64,000 bases of DNA from Steromphala cineraria. Lineage: Eukaryota > Mollusca > Gastropoda > Trochida > Trochidae. Numbering within the stretch: the first letter of the stretch is position 1; every line of letters begins with the position of its first letter. Below are positions 48,916 through 60,860 of this stretch, in pieces. The stretch covers positions 15,503,515 to 15,567,514 of the forward strand of contig OU744726.1 of NCBI GenBank assembly GCA_916613615.1. The letters run 5' to 3'. The notes beneath the pieces are model-generated. The model made no database searches, had not been told where the DNA came from, and worked only from the letters and a program-made list of their open reading frames with translations. The position numbers were made by a program, and so were the translations under genes.

Positions 48916-51900
48916 AGAGTAGGTGCAGAAAAATCATATACCAACCACATACTACAAAATGGTAATAATATAAGTAGAAGAAAATATTTTGCAGAGATTT
49001 ATGCAATACCGGGGTCCAAATGCAAACTCAAAGTTCGTAATTTTCTCATTTCGAAAGTCTTAGTTATATCATACTGCTGACCAATATTTACTATTTTGAC
49101 CGAAAATTTGCTGTAAATATGTTTAAATGAGAAATAGTTTGCAGAGAGAAGAAAATCATAATTTGTAGATAGAGATAGAATCTATTGTAGATACGATACA
49201 CTTACACATTGAACCAAAAGTTATGACTTTAAGGTATAACAAGCTATTTAACATAGGGACAATGTCCCGATTCAGGGAAGGAATTAGCAAATTATTTGTT
49301 TTTATGTACATGTTTACTCTAAAACCTTAAAATATTGTATTCATCCTAAAAAGTTTTATTAATAAATGATGTTTGAAAATGACATACAAATTTTTTAACT
49401 GTGATTGAACTAGTTATATCAACATTGTATAACAAAAAGTGTTAAATTAATATATTATTGTAGAAATATGAAAATCTGAAATCTGCAATTTGACCGACTT
49501 ATTATATTTGACGACTATTATTTGTGACCTTAAAATGTCATCAGTAAGCACAGAGTAGAGCAAACGAAAACAATTAACCCTTGATTCAACACTGTATTCA
49601 AATATGCTATTGATCTCATTTTCATCTTGTATTCTATCATTTCAGTTACCTAAGCAACTTTACTCGAGTTCCATTCGCAAATGCGCAACCCAATTAGACC
49701 ACTCCTTGCGTTAAAGGTCATGACGGGAATGGATTTCCTGTGAAAACCTTCTTGAAATGAACAGAAGGAATTTTTATTTCAGTTTCAAAGACTTTTTTCT
49801 GAATTTAAAGATAGTTTTATTGATTCCTTTGTTTTTAAGTATTTCGGAACTGAAATCGAACTCAAAATATACTCAGCTAACTAGTACATGTTGATTATCA
49901 TCCAAGACACATCCGTCTCTATTTGGTTTTCTGGATTAAACATTTGCTGTATATTGAACCTGAATGAAAGATCAAGCTGGCTTCGTTTGCAGGTAGTTTG
50001 TCCATATTTGTCTTGGAATCTTTGTGGAAAGAACAATGTATCAAATACAGAGAATAACCTAAGAGTGCTACTTGCTTCTGTGTTTAATATTTTAAGACAA
50101 GGCTTGAATACAATTGATATTGTGAAAATTAAAATTTGAATTATTGCCTGACACAGTCAAATCTGTCATCTCTCAAAGCTCCATCTCCGCTGTCTTTATT
50201 TAGGGAATAATATGTAGATAAGATAATCACTTTCAAGATGAAAGTGCATTGTTTCAACATTTTATATCAAGTGTATTGAACATATGTAGAGAGATTTTAG
50301 AAAAAGATTCACTTATATCACTTGCTCACGCTTTAATTACAATAATACACATATTTCCAAATGGAAAACATTGTTCTCTTATCTAGTACTTTTATGACAT
50401 TAACGCCGAGTAACACGTGCTATGTAGGTAGTATGTAGCAGTGAATTTGCAATGTTGAGGTTTTTGAAAAAGGGTGGCGTCATTTCAATCATGAAAATGT
50501 ATGAACATACAGTATTTAAGAAAGGGGAAAACATTTGGATAACACATGATAAAGTTCTTTTTTGCTATATTCATTGATTTCGATTGATGAAATTTGATTT
50601 GATCTAAACAAATAATACTTTATTCGATTGTCTTTGGTTTGAGTGCTGTTTTACAAAATCAGTGACAGGAAATGAATAAATTAGATGTTAGTTTATCTGG
50701 TAGTTATTTCAGTAAAGCTTATTTGACATTTTATTCTGTTATATAGGTCGCTCAGTTTCGAGATTTATGCAAATAAGAAAGGCGTTACTGTCAAATTGGT
50801 GTTTTTTTAAGATCACTTTAAACTCACTACTGGTTTAGCAATAATGCTATTACATTAGTTATTTTTCATTACCATTATTATTTTAGTATTTTTTTATTAC
50901 CAGTAATGCTAACGTTTCATTTTATACGTTAATGCTTGTTCAAATTGCTCATAAAACATCTGTTTGTCCCAATGGTTCTATGGAAAGCAGAGGTATCAGA
51001 TAACAAAAAAATTGAACTTGTTGATGATATGTAAATAATCTAGAAAACGTTTTGATAACAGATGTAAACGATAAATTGATAATTAACCATTGTGACAATA
51101 ACTACATTAACAAAGAATGATAATAACTAAATTAACATATAAACATATTTTTTGTAATGTAGAAATAAAATTTATAGGTTATATATATGGCAATGCAAAA
51201 TTCATATTTCTCTGAAATACTTACGAAAGCTAAATGAATAAATTTTACGTATACTGCAACGCAGTAAGTTAAGATGGCTCTTGTGAACCCAATATAATTT
51301 CAATTTCAGAGGTAATATTCGTTTTAACATAACCAATCTTCATAGATATAAATTGTGAAATCCATTTGTGCCAATATAGTTTGAACTTCGTTAAAATGTG
51401 AAGCTTAATTCATTTATATCTGGATATTACATTTTTGATATTTTCAAACATGATTTGCACGCGGATATTTTAAAGTACGTTTTCCTTGTATCTCTTTTAA
51501 GACCACACTGATTTAAAAAATGATTTAAGAGTATAAATTTTCGGCATGTGTCCTAAGGAACAAAATAAACCCTTTAAAGGATAAAAATGAAAAGGGCCAG
51601 TTATCATTTCATTCAACCAGAGATTACAGTATGGAAGGTATTTCTATGCATGGGCAAATTATAACTCATGTATTGATATGGCGATGCTTTAATTCAATCG
51701 ATTCTGAAGTTTTAGTTACGATTTCAAGAAATGCATTACCTTGGTGTGTTAAAAGGTTTTTAATTGCTGCTATCGATCTTTGGAATAACAGTGATCATTT
51801 ATATTGGTTAAATGATATTTGATGATATAAAATCTATTTTAAATTATAAAATAACTCAAAATACGCAAGCAATGTGACTGTGTGTTCTCTCAACTATGCA

Positions 51901-51937
51901 TAAGAGGGTTAGTCATGAAGTTTCATCTGAAAATAAA

Positions 51938-52797
51938 TATACAGAACGTCATACGTGTGCATTTGGGTCGTTTGTATTGAACGAGTAGATGTCATTGACG
52001 CGGAGGAACAACGAGTTCGAAGAACGAGTTGTTCCTCCGCGTACATGACATCTTCGAGTTCAATACAAACGACCCAAATGCATACGTATGACGTTCTGTA
52101 TTTATTATATACTCCCAAAAAACTTTTTTTCAAGTAGTTTTTTATTTCTTAAATTATCTGAGAAGACGTACTGCGCATTTATACAAAATGCGAACAAGGC
52201 GATGACCCAGAAAACGCTCGACTGATGATTTGATACCTCAATTATCTTTTTATGTTCTCATTATTCTGCGTAGTTAAACGACAAGGAAATTTTTTTCAAG
52301 TGTGAAAACAAAATAATGTGATAAAACTAATTCCATAGCCATTATTTATATTGTCCTGAATATGAAAAACGTAAAGTTCAGGGTATCGAGCGACGGCTTC
52401 ATTCAAATGACGTCACCATGGAAATGACGTCATAATCGTTGTCGGCTATGACGTCATAATGACGAGTATCGCTAGCGATGCTCTCGGAATTTATTTCAGG
52501 ATTTCCTTTTTCATAGTGTTTTTGCAGTTTTTCTTATGATAACTCTAGTTTCTCACTATTTTATTCTTCAATGTCATATTAAAAAGTATGTTTTTACCAA
52601 TGCATTGAGATACATTAATTTTGATGTTTTAATTAGAAAAATGATTGTTACTTGCGGAAAATTACGAGAATCAGTGCCGAAGCTTAAAAAAGTAGAACCG
52701 GCAGGCGTGCAATACGGATTCTGGAGTGCAATACGGAATTTGAAGACGTATTCCGTATTGCACCCTTGTATTACTATCCTAAGATTACATGAGTATA
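51938..52797. mobile_element. Fold-back element of about 860 bp with CRE cluster
   Basis: Absent from A1-A3. The left end is a near-perfect palindrome of 161 bp (51940-52100) with arms of about 75 bp. The right end holds a hairpin with a perfect 14-bp stem (GTGCAATACGGAAT at 52726-52739, partner 52750-52763). Between them lie three TGACGTCA palindromes. Flanking ATAA may be a short target duplication. The open frames in it (51955-52137 and others) are read-through of the palindrome. The superfamily is unknown. Confidence 0.7.
52408..52456. promoter_or_regulatory. Cluster of three CRE palindromes
   Basis: Exact TGACGTCA at 52408-52415, 52425-52432 and 52449-52456, all inside the fold-back element. 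This is the consensus binding site of CREB/ATF bZIP proteins, so it could act as a promoter or enhancer carried by the element. Confidence 0.5.
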
Positions 52798-54309
52798 TAA
52801 TAAAGAAATGGACCTGTTGGATAGCAGCAATATCGTCATTGATGACAAGGGTTAATGCTCTTATAATTTGTCAGTGTCTGCTTGTAGGGCATTCTGGTGT
52901 TATTAATTGTGATCCTCTATCTTTTTATCTTATGGCAGGAATAAAGTAATCAAAGGGATTGCAGAAGTTCTGCTGATCACCTGAAAAGCTTCCAACCAAG
53001 TGAGTAATGGACGTATCATACTATCCAGGGTATAAACTAGCTTAAATGAACTCATAACTTGTTATGACCTGTTCGAAACTTTTTAAATTAAAACTGAATA
53101 AATCCATTAAATGCGAAACGCATTGCTACAAAACAAATGTATTGACCTCTATGTAAATGGCCTTAACCTCCGCCAACATTAATGCCACTTCACTCATCTG
53201 CGATTACTAACATGATGTTATTCATATTTATAAAGTAGTCCTCACATTCAGATGATCATGCTACGTCCAATCAGAAGGCAGCATTAAATTTAAAATTGTT
53301 GTGTCACATACATACATGCATACTGACGGCGGAGTGAATACCGGCAAAATTTATTGAAATTATCAGATTTTTATTATTTGAAAAATTTAGTATGCCTCGT
53401 TTAAACAGAACAGTAATCTGTCACTGAGCACCATTATTCATATAGAATTCCATAATTTTAGCTAGATGGATTGTGTTCCTTTATATCGTGTAGTACATGT
53501 AAAAATGATATACTGTCAGCTTTCCAAGCAGAGTTAAAGGATAGGTCAACCTTAAACTAATTAAATGTAACGGTGGGAGTTATTTCAAGTTCTCTGACAG
53601 GTCTCTTTAGTTACCCACCTTAACATATAGTTAGATAAAGAAGTTGTAATACTGGTATTTATCTGTAGGGTCTTACCTTAATAGTAGTGTTCAGGAAAAC
53701 ATCCATTATCTGGTACATATAAATTAGTTGAATAGAGCAAGGAAGCTATTTCTCTTCTTATTATGTCTATTTCTTTGACCAGATAAAGCTATGTTCTTAA
53801 ATCAATGAAAGGCTAACACGACAATACTAATCGTTTCGTAATTTAATTAATTTCCAAAGAACAATAACTCGGGATTTAAGTTGAAAGAATCGTTCTCTTA
53901 ATTTACCTTACAACAACACAAAACTATTTTTCAAAACATTTGAAATCATGCATTGTGCAATGGTAATTACCTGTGTAAGCAGATGCAAATCTCCTGTCAA
54001 TTTTAGATAAATGAATTTAAACAAAACATATACAAGAACAATAATCGACAGAACTTATAAACGATCCATTTTAACCGTACACCTATCCAGGGGCTATTTA
54101 CAAATTCGTGATGCCAACATCTTTTGTGAACTCGTTAACTCAAGACCAATAAAATTGTTGCTGATGATACAGCTGTGCACGACTTTTCAAATGCAATTTT
54201 AATCTAGAATATGTAATCGCATATAAACGCATTTCATGATACTGCTATGTCAATGCCCACTTGCTATTTGTGCTTGAGACTTTTACTTTCGTAATCAAAA
54301 CTTTAACAA

Positions 54310-54490
54310 AGCAGACTGATTAAAATCGGCCTAGTTCCGATGAATAAAATATTCAATGTATAACCATAAGATATATGCACTAGGACTCAGTGGAGAAGAT
54401 ACCTATTGAAACAAACAGTTCGATTCTCGATAGAGTTAGTATTTTAAAACTTGTATTCCTCGGAACTAGGCCGATTTTAATCCGACTGCT
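54310..54490. mobile_element. Old MITE in unit A, copy in A4
   Basis: Orthologue of 10547-10727, full 181 bp, flanked by TAACAA on both sides. Confidence 0.75.
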
Positions 54491-55609
54491 TAACAAAGAA
54501 TTGAATATGTTTTTTCAAAGAAGTACATTATGTTTTAGGTATGCAATTTAACTTTTCCATTACCTGCCAATGGTGATTGTCGCGTAATTGCTGTATGTAA
54601 AAGGTCATTTCAAGCGAATTTTTCTTTGTCGTGTATTGTTACGTCTCTGCGTATCTGGATTTGATGTATTATCGAATCAGAACCCATGTATCATCTCCTG
54701 AGACTAGACACATTTCAGATGCCATCTATGGAAAGCAGTGATTACACCCATCACGATATATTAATGTGTTTCTTTCACCATTTATGCAACTGGCATGTCA
54801 CTGTTCCATCCATCGGGTCAAATCGTCCGGATCTCCGAAAAGACAGCAAAAATTGTTCATTTTGCAGTGTAGTTATTGTTGTAAACATATGTCTTAACAA
54901 AAACTTAATAACAGCGTGTATTAAAATTCTTTCAATCTTTTGGATTTTTCCGCTTTTCCATAGTCATGGAATGGCAATCAATAAAAGACTGTACACTAAA
55001 CAATACGTGCATCTCTGTAAAAACATTACATCGATTATCTTAAAACACATCTGAAATGTTTTGCTTCGTTTAATATTTTCTTGATAATCCTTTCATTTTC
55101 TGATAACTGAATAAATTGATATGAATATCGGTTATCCCTATAAAATCTCTCTTGTAAAAGGATATTTATGTATAAAGTTCGAAAAATAACATTATGACTT
55201 TTCGACTTGAGAAAATATTTCAAACCACAGAATAGGTAAACTGTGACATAATTCATACAGTATAATCTTCAAGTTGTAATTTTCAGTGTATATCCTGCTT
55301 AGAGACATCAGTAATTACAGACTCTATCGTATTAAGAATGAAAAGTAGATTCTATATTACTCCATTGCATGTTAAGGTGAAATCTTTATTCAAATAATCA
55401 TGGCTTACCGTCGAGATAAGAAGCATTTCCTTGGTTATCTTTGCGGGACCGTAATAGCTTTAAACACGAATGTTTTGTAGACTCAATTTATCTAAAATCA
55501 ACAAAGTAGAGGAGAAGGTCTTTTCAATTGTGTTGGTTTAAGATGAATACGGTATGGTTGCTGAGGATGTAGGATATACTGCATTATCAAGCATTTAAAG
55601 TGACAATGG

Positions 55610-55632
55610 TAGATAGATAGAAAGAAAGATAT
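55610..55632. repeat. Degenerate (GATA)n remnant in A4
   Basis: Shortest and most broken allele of the array, followed by a small deletion of the adjoining sequence present in A1-A3. Confidence 0.65.
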
Positions 55633-55662
55633 ATACAAATATCATCAAAGCTGTCGTGAACG

Positions 55663-55689
55663 TGACGTCATGAGCGATTCGTGACGTCA
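55663..55689. promoter_or_regulatory. Pair of CRE-like palindromes, A4
   Basis: TGACGTCA at 55663-55670 and 55682-55689, with the same 19-bp spacing as in the other A copies. Confidence 0.4.
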
Positions 55690-56378
55690 AAGCATTATTT
55701 ATCATTTATTATTATTGATAATGAAAACGAATGAAATAATGAAAAAATAATGAAATGACGAAAACGTGATAATTACCCTAGGTATGAAAATATTGATATT
55801 AATTATGACAGCTCGCTTGGAAATAAAAGGGTTTTTATTATCATTGGAAATGTAGCTAGGGTTTCGACATATGAACAAGCAGCGTTCCAACAGGAGATGA
55901 GAGCCAATCGCTAACAATGGGTAAACTTCTTTGTGTTATTTGTGAAAGACGATTGCTGCATCATGGATATAATTTATCACGATTGAATCTTAAGAAATTC
56001 ATTTGTTGAATAAAATTGAACTTAAAAAAACCCAAAGCTGTGTGAAGTCTCAATGCGTTTAAGTGAAGATTATTTTTATATGGTATATTAAAAGGCGATA
56101 TTAAGTCCTTAATGAGTTGGTAATGTTTATCTTAAAATTTATCAATATATTTTCTTACAACTCGACAACTTGGAATAGCGTGAAGCTTGTATGAGTTATA
56201 CAAGCTCTTTTATCCATTAAGCTGATTTATTTATCATTTCCCAGCGCATTTACACAATCACTGCAAATGACATCATATCGCAATGCCCACTTCACAACAT
56301 TATCATAACTCTAGTAAGAAATAAAACTCTTTGAATATAAGGACATAAAATGTTAAGCTCAAGATGAAAGCTTTCTAC

Positions 56379-56607
56379 GAAAACCTCGAATCAGGAGGTC
56401 CGTGGTTCGCATCCCGTCAGGGGCTAGGCAACTTTGTCTGCAGTAGAGAAATGTTCTACATGCAGTCAGGTTCGGGTGGAATGTTACACTGAATTCAGTG
56501 CAGTACCACCAATGGTTCGCTAGTTCCAGCCAAAGTTTGCAGGTTTTACCGCAATGCATAGCCACAATTGTGTTGCGGCGATAAACCTCATATCACCTCA
56601 CCTCACC
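56379..56607 (+). mobile_element. Second type of tRNA-derived SINE
   Basis: A4-specific insertion. TTCTAC at 56373-56378 and 56608-56613 looks like a short target duplication. A box-B-like GGTTCGCATCC lies at 56404-56414, and the 3' end is a (CACCT)n microsatellite after GATAAACC. Box A is not clear. The frame at 56359-56565 (minus) is a SINE read-through. Confidence 0.6.
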
Positions 56608-58346
56608 TTCTACTAAAATTGTTATAAGTATAAAGTCTTCATCATAATCCCAGATATTCAAGAATTCATTCGGAAGTAATAATTGCAATGGTAGTATCTG
56701 AAATGCATCACTATATATATTTCCTCTCAGTACATTATTGACAAATCCAACGAAGACAAATTAGCTGTCTCTGCATAACACATATACCAAGGACCGAATA
56801 TATATACATCGTGGAGTGATTGTATGGATCTCTGGGACCTATTCTTGGTAATGGCCTGGTATATTTAGCTCTTCATCCTATCATGTTACAGGAATGAGCT
56901 GTCAAAATAAGTGTATTTATCTGCTTGAGTGGGAGACTTGGATTCTTCTCACCAAGCACCTTTGTAAAATAAAGCTAAAACCATGTCATACATGTAAAAG
57001 AAGATCCAATAAAACCAAAGCGATCTCTTGTCGCCTACGTTGACTATAAAATGCAATAATTGTGTTGAGGTTTTCCAACTAATCTTAATGTGTTTTGTCA
57101 CTTTTTATCAAAATTCTGTTTAAAGTTGTTCATTTCAAAGTAACAACAAAAACTATAAACTTGATTGTATTAAAGTGTCTCATATTATAATTTGTCATCT
57201 ATCACGTATCTCTGAAAGAACTGCAAAGAGCACTAATGGTTATTCATATCATTTGTTATAACGTTAAAAGTACTTGCCTTTTTTCACTTGAATGTCTTTG
57301 GCAAGTCTTTGAATATCAGTGTCGCGGGTCCTGGCCACTGAGTGATCGGACCGAGGCGGTATCATGTTCAAACAGTTTATTCTGTAAAACAAAACATACA
57401 CATTAGTAACATATAACATATTGCCGATCACTTAGCGGCCAGGACCTGCTCTAATTGGCTCCCAACGTAGGGGAGGGACTATTCCTTAATGTCACAACAC
57501 CTTGAAGTCCTTTACAGGTTTGTAAATCCTAAAAATTATTCTATGTAAATCCTTAAAAGACATATCTGCCAAATAATTGACTCGAGGACGGGTCATTTTG
57601 TGGAGGGGGTGAATGTGACAGGATGAGGTTTAAAGCATTCCTACTGGCTTCGGCTGGAGGGATATCTCTTTGGCCAAAGACGTAGAGTTTAAGACTCTCA
57701 TAGTTCCAGGTTCGAATCCTGCAGTACATGGAAATATTGTTTGTTCTTTCCTGCTACATAAGGATAAGAGTAACAATTACCAGTAAACAACAGCAAATGA
57801 AACCTCAATAATCACTCTAGTAGATTCTGGACAAAAACCATATCAACACGTTCCCATGGCTCAATGATGTAAGTTTCTTACCTTGTCATTTCAACTTTTC
57901 ATCTTAGCCCGTCAGCAGTACCTTGACAGTTTCAAGTTCACAGACAGTCATGAAAATTTTGGAAATGTTGTATTTCAATTACCACTTATTTCTCTTTCGA
58001 ACAACGACATTATTTCTGAATTTGTAAATGATTGACTGATTTTGAGGATTATTTTGCCTTAGCAACAATAATTTGCTGAAATGTTGTGCCTGGGAAATCA
58101 TTGTTTGGTTTATCTAGATCATGCCACCTTTCATGCCACAAATCAAAATAGCTTGTGCCTCTACTATTGCTAGTCATATTTTATGATATAATAAATACAT
58201 GGCACAATGGCGACTTTGGGCCTAACCTGACAAAACTAGATTAGCATTTGCGGGATACCGCAAAAGCAGAGCAGCCCCGGAACTTGGGTTTTCGCCTTAC
58301 CCTGTTCCGCCTTTTACAAGCCTCACCAAATTGGGAATTTTCTCGT

Positions 58347-59355
58347 GACCTTGACCTTTGACACTCAAGGTCACACAATCAATGAACACATTTCATTGAG
58401 TATAACATTATTGTAATGAAATAAAGTTAACAATTAAAGTAATCCATTTTCTCCATATATGTTGACCTTGCTGTGACCTTGACCTTCGACAGTTTGTATC
58501 CAAAACTTTTTTTTTAATTTTGTACTTCTCAAGAGATAATATGTACAAAATGTAAACTTTTCAAGTTCAAGTTATTGTGTTTACAAGCAATTGCAATAAC
58601 TCATATCTCATGACCTTGACCTTTGACCTTCAAGGTCACACAATAATTGAACACTTTTTATTGAGTATAACAATCATGTATTGATTAAAAGTGATCATAG
58701 TTAAAATTAAGCATTTTCGCTAAACCATGCTTAAGTCATGACCTTGCTGTGACCTTGACCTTTGACGGATTGTAGCCAAAACCTTTTAATTTTTTTTTAC
58801 TTTTCCAAGGACGATATATACCAAGTTAGAGCTTCATAGCACAAAAACTTTTCAAGTTACCGTGTTTACAAAGAATTTTGTGGTGATTTTATAACTCGTG
58901 ACCTTGACCTTTGAACTTGAAAGTGAACATGTCATAATGATTCCCTGGAAGTATTAACATTTAGACATGTTCATGAGTTCTGAAAAGCTAAATGGGATAA
59001 AGTTATACCCAAATTTAGTGCATTTTGTAATAACTCATATCTCATGACCTTGACCTTTGACCTTCAACGTCACACAATCATTGAACACTTTTTATTGAGT
59101 ATAACAATCATGTATTGATTAAAAGTGTTCATAGTTGAAATAAAGCATTTTCGCTAAAACATGCTTGCGTCATGACCTTGCTGTGATCTTGACCTTTGAC
59201 GGATTGTAGCCAAAACCTTTTCAAAATATTTTACTTTTCCAAGGATGATATATACCAAGTTAGAGCTTCATAGCACAAAAACTTTTCAAGTTATCGCGTT
59301 TACAAGGAATTCATAGCGTGAATACATATCTCGTGACCTTGACCTTTGACCTTGA
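58347..59355 (+). repeat. Repeated TGACCT clusters within the Helentron-like element
   Basis: Eight places carry TGACCTTGACCTTTGACC or close variants (near 58347, 58474, 58611, 58748, 58899, 59045, 59182, 59335). Read on the other strand these are AGGTCA half-sites in DR0/DR1-like arrangement, and TCAAGGTCA is the extended half-site of ERR/NR5A nuclear receptors. Binding is not shown; the motif may simply be part of the repeat. Confidence 0.6.
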
Positions 59356-59457
59356 AAGTGAACGTGTCAAAATCGTTCCCCCGAGGTATGAGTAGTAAGG
59401 TATGAATAAGAGTTCTGGAAAGCTTAGTGGAAAAAAGTTATAGCTAGTAGTACGAGT

Positions 59458-59490
<33 letters not shown>
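59458..59490. repeat. (CGG)n microsatellite
   Basis: About eleven CGG trinucleotides just before the 3' hairpin of the element. It is the most GC-rich spot in B2. Confidence 0.9.
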
Positions 59491-59491
<1 letters not shown>

Positions 59492-60610
59492 TGGAAACTT
59501 CACAAAAACTGATAGCAGCCCCGTCCTTAGACGGGGCTGCTAAATATAGTTCATGGTACTCAATTGTTGCATCAAGGATTGATTCAGGTGTGTGGGGATA
59601 TCTGACCAATGACATATCATTAGTTACGTATTGATGTTTCCATTCTTTAGATGGAGACGAATAATGTAGTAAATTAGTGCACCCAGCTCGTTCAATCTTT
59701 TATTCTAATATATGTGATAATAATCTTGAGTGTATAATTTACACTATTGACATTGTAGACAGTTTGTCAGCACGTCAATATCTGCATTAGTACAGGATCG
59801 ATATAGATGACGTATTGTACATGAGGTCAATAGTTAGTGTCACTCAGATATCAAATCAGTCTGGGAGGAAAACTAAGGCTGTTATTAGACAATAGAGTTC
59901 TCCAAGACATGCAAATATAGCATAATAGTAGCATGGGTCTTTTTCTCGTTTTTCAAAATTGCTGTTTCTAAGAAATTTGAGGTGTTCCTCCTTTTTCTGA
60001 ATAGGTTATACTTATTTCACTAGACATTAACCATATTTTACTCAAAACATATACATATGTATGTGATTTAACATTCTGTTAGTGATATAAACACTTACTT
60101 ATTGATTGTGTTATAGTTATTTTCCCTGAAACAATGATATGATTAAGGAGAATCGCTTGTCGTTTGATCGTTGTTTGTTCTTTATTAAAATGAAACCGAT
60201 GAGTGAAAGGTACAACCCAGGGGCACAAACAGTATTTTCTCACCCCTCTTCTGGACCCGACAATGCAATCTATCATTTTGTGATGATGTGACCTTTGTCG
60301 GGTGCTCAAAACGTTTACTTTAATGTCATTAACACGACATTTAAAAAAAGTTGAAAATTCTGTTTGAAATATCGGATGAATGAGTGTTAAGAAGCGTGAG
60401 TACATGGTTACTAACATCAACTATGATCAAGTGAAAAGTGTTGGTTTAACATTCAAAACAAGTTCAAAACATTAGGTGAACGGTGTCAACTGTCTATGAC
60501 CTCTTCCATTACATGAAGACCACATCAGGCATTGTTCGTTTACCCATTTAGAGTTTCAAAGACACTTCATTCTAGTAATGCTGATACATCGGCGTCTCTG
60601 TATCCACCTA

Positions 60611-60860
60611 CCGGAGCGTAGCTAAGTGATAGAGTGTCCGCTCGTCACCCGGAAGATCGGGGTTCGATTCCCGGTCGCCTCATACCAAGAGACGTTAAAA
60701 GATGGGAGTTGTTGATGTCTTGCTTGACACTCAGCATTGTAAAGTCAGAACAATGCATTAACTGGCGCTGCACCGTGGCTGCCGGGTGCCATGGGCACAA
60801 ATCGAATTTCCAATAGGTACATGTACTAAGGATAATAAAGTGTTATTATAATTATCATAA
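60611..60860 (+). mobile_element. tRNA-derived SINE, copy in B2
   Basis: Duplicate of the SINE at 44119-44366, differing at scattered positions, with box A, box B and the GGATAATAAAGTGTTAT tail. It was copied with segment B and is not an independent insertion. Confidence 0.8.

Larger units (their letters stand above)
42155..49320. repeat. Segment B, copy 1 (B1)
   Basis: This segment is unrelated to A and recurs from 57336 with an offset of 15,181 bp, the offset then changing with indels. It follows directly after the same GGTCCTGGC that ends every A copy. Contents: an inverted repeat at its left edge, a tRNA-Leu-like sequence, a SINE (44119-44366), two local tandem duplications (45303-45716 and 47899-48215), and a MITE relic (48836-48915). 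The part after 47714 has no partner in the window because B2 is cut off. No host gene is recognised. The 113-residue minus frame at 43566-43907 is shared with B2 but shows no known domain. Confidence 0.8.
49321..57335. repeat. Tandem unit A, copy 4 (A4), 5'-truncated
   Basis: This copy starts at a point equivalent to about 5938 in A1, so the first 3.35 kb of the unit are missing. It then runs to the usual end GGTCCTGGC. Copy-specific insertions are the fold-back element 51938-52797 and the SINE-like element 56379-56607. The Ngaro site lies in the missing part. No host gene is recognised. Confidence 0.8.
58236..59543 (+). mobile_element. Helentron/pearl-like non-autonomous element
   Basis: B1 has an uninterrupted ACAAAAATATAG at the site, so the 1,308-bp insertion is well delimited, with no clear target duplication. 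The 3' end is a 28-nt hairpin (59514-59541; 12-bp stem starting AGCAGCCCCG, loop CTTA) finishing in CTAA. The 5' end has a small hairpin (TTTGCGG/CCGCAAA) and a copy of AGCAGCCCCG. The centre holds a direct repeat with period about 434 bp (58611/59045, 58738/59172, 58899/59335) and a (CGG)n run near the 3' end. Hairpin terminus, internal tandem repeats and microsatellite match Helentron-derived or pearl elements of molluscs. Absence of a 5' TC argues against a canonical Helitron. There is no ORF. Confidence 0.6.

Noticed and set aside
51955..52137. Overlapping plus/minus frames at the A4 palindrome
   Set aside because: They are mirror images of one another created by the inverted repeat.
58347..59355. 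Regularly spaced repeats considered as a CRISPR array
   Set aside because: Repeat length and spacing (about 434 bp), eukaryotic context and element boundaries rule this out.
59424..59615. Poly-alanine frame on the minus strand
   Set aside because: It is a translation of the (CGG)n microsatellite.
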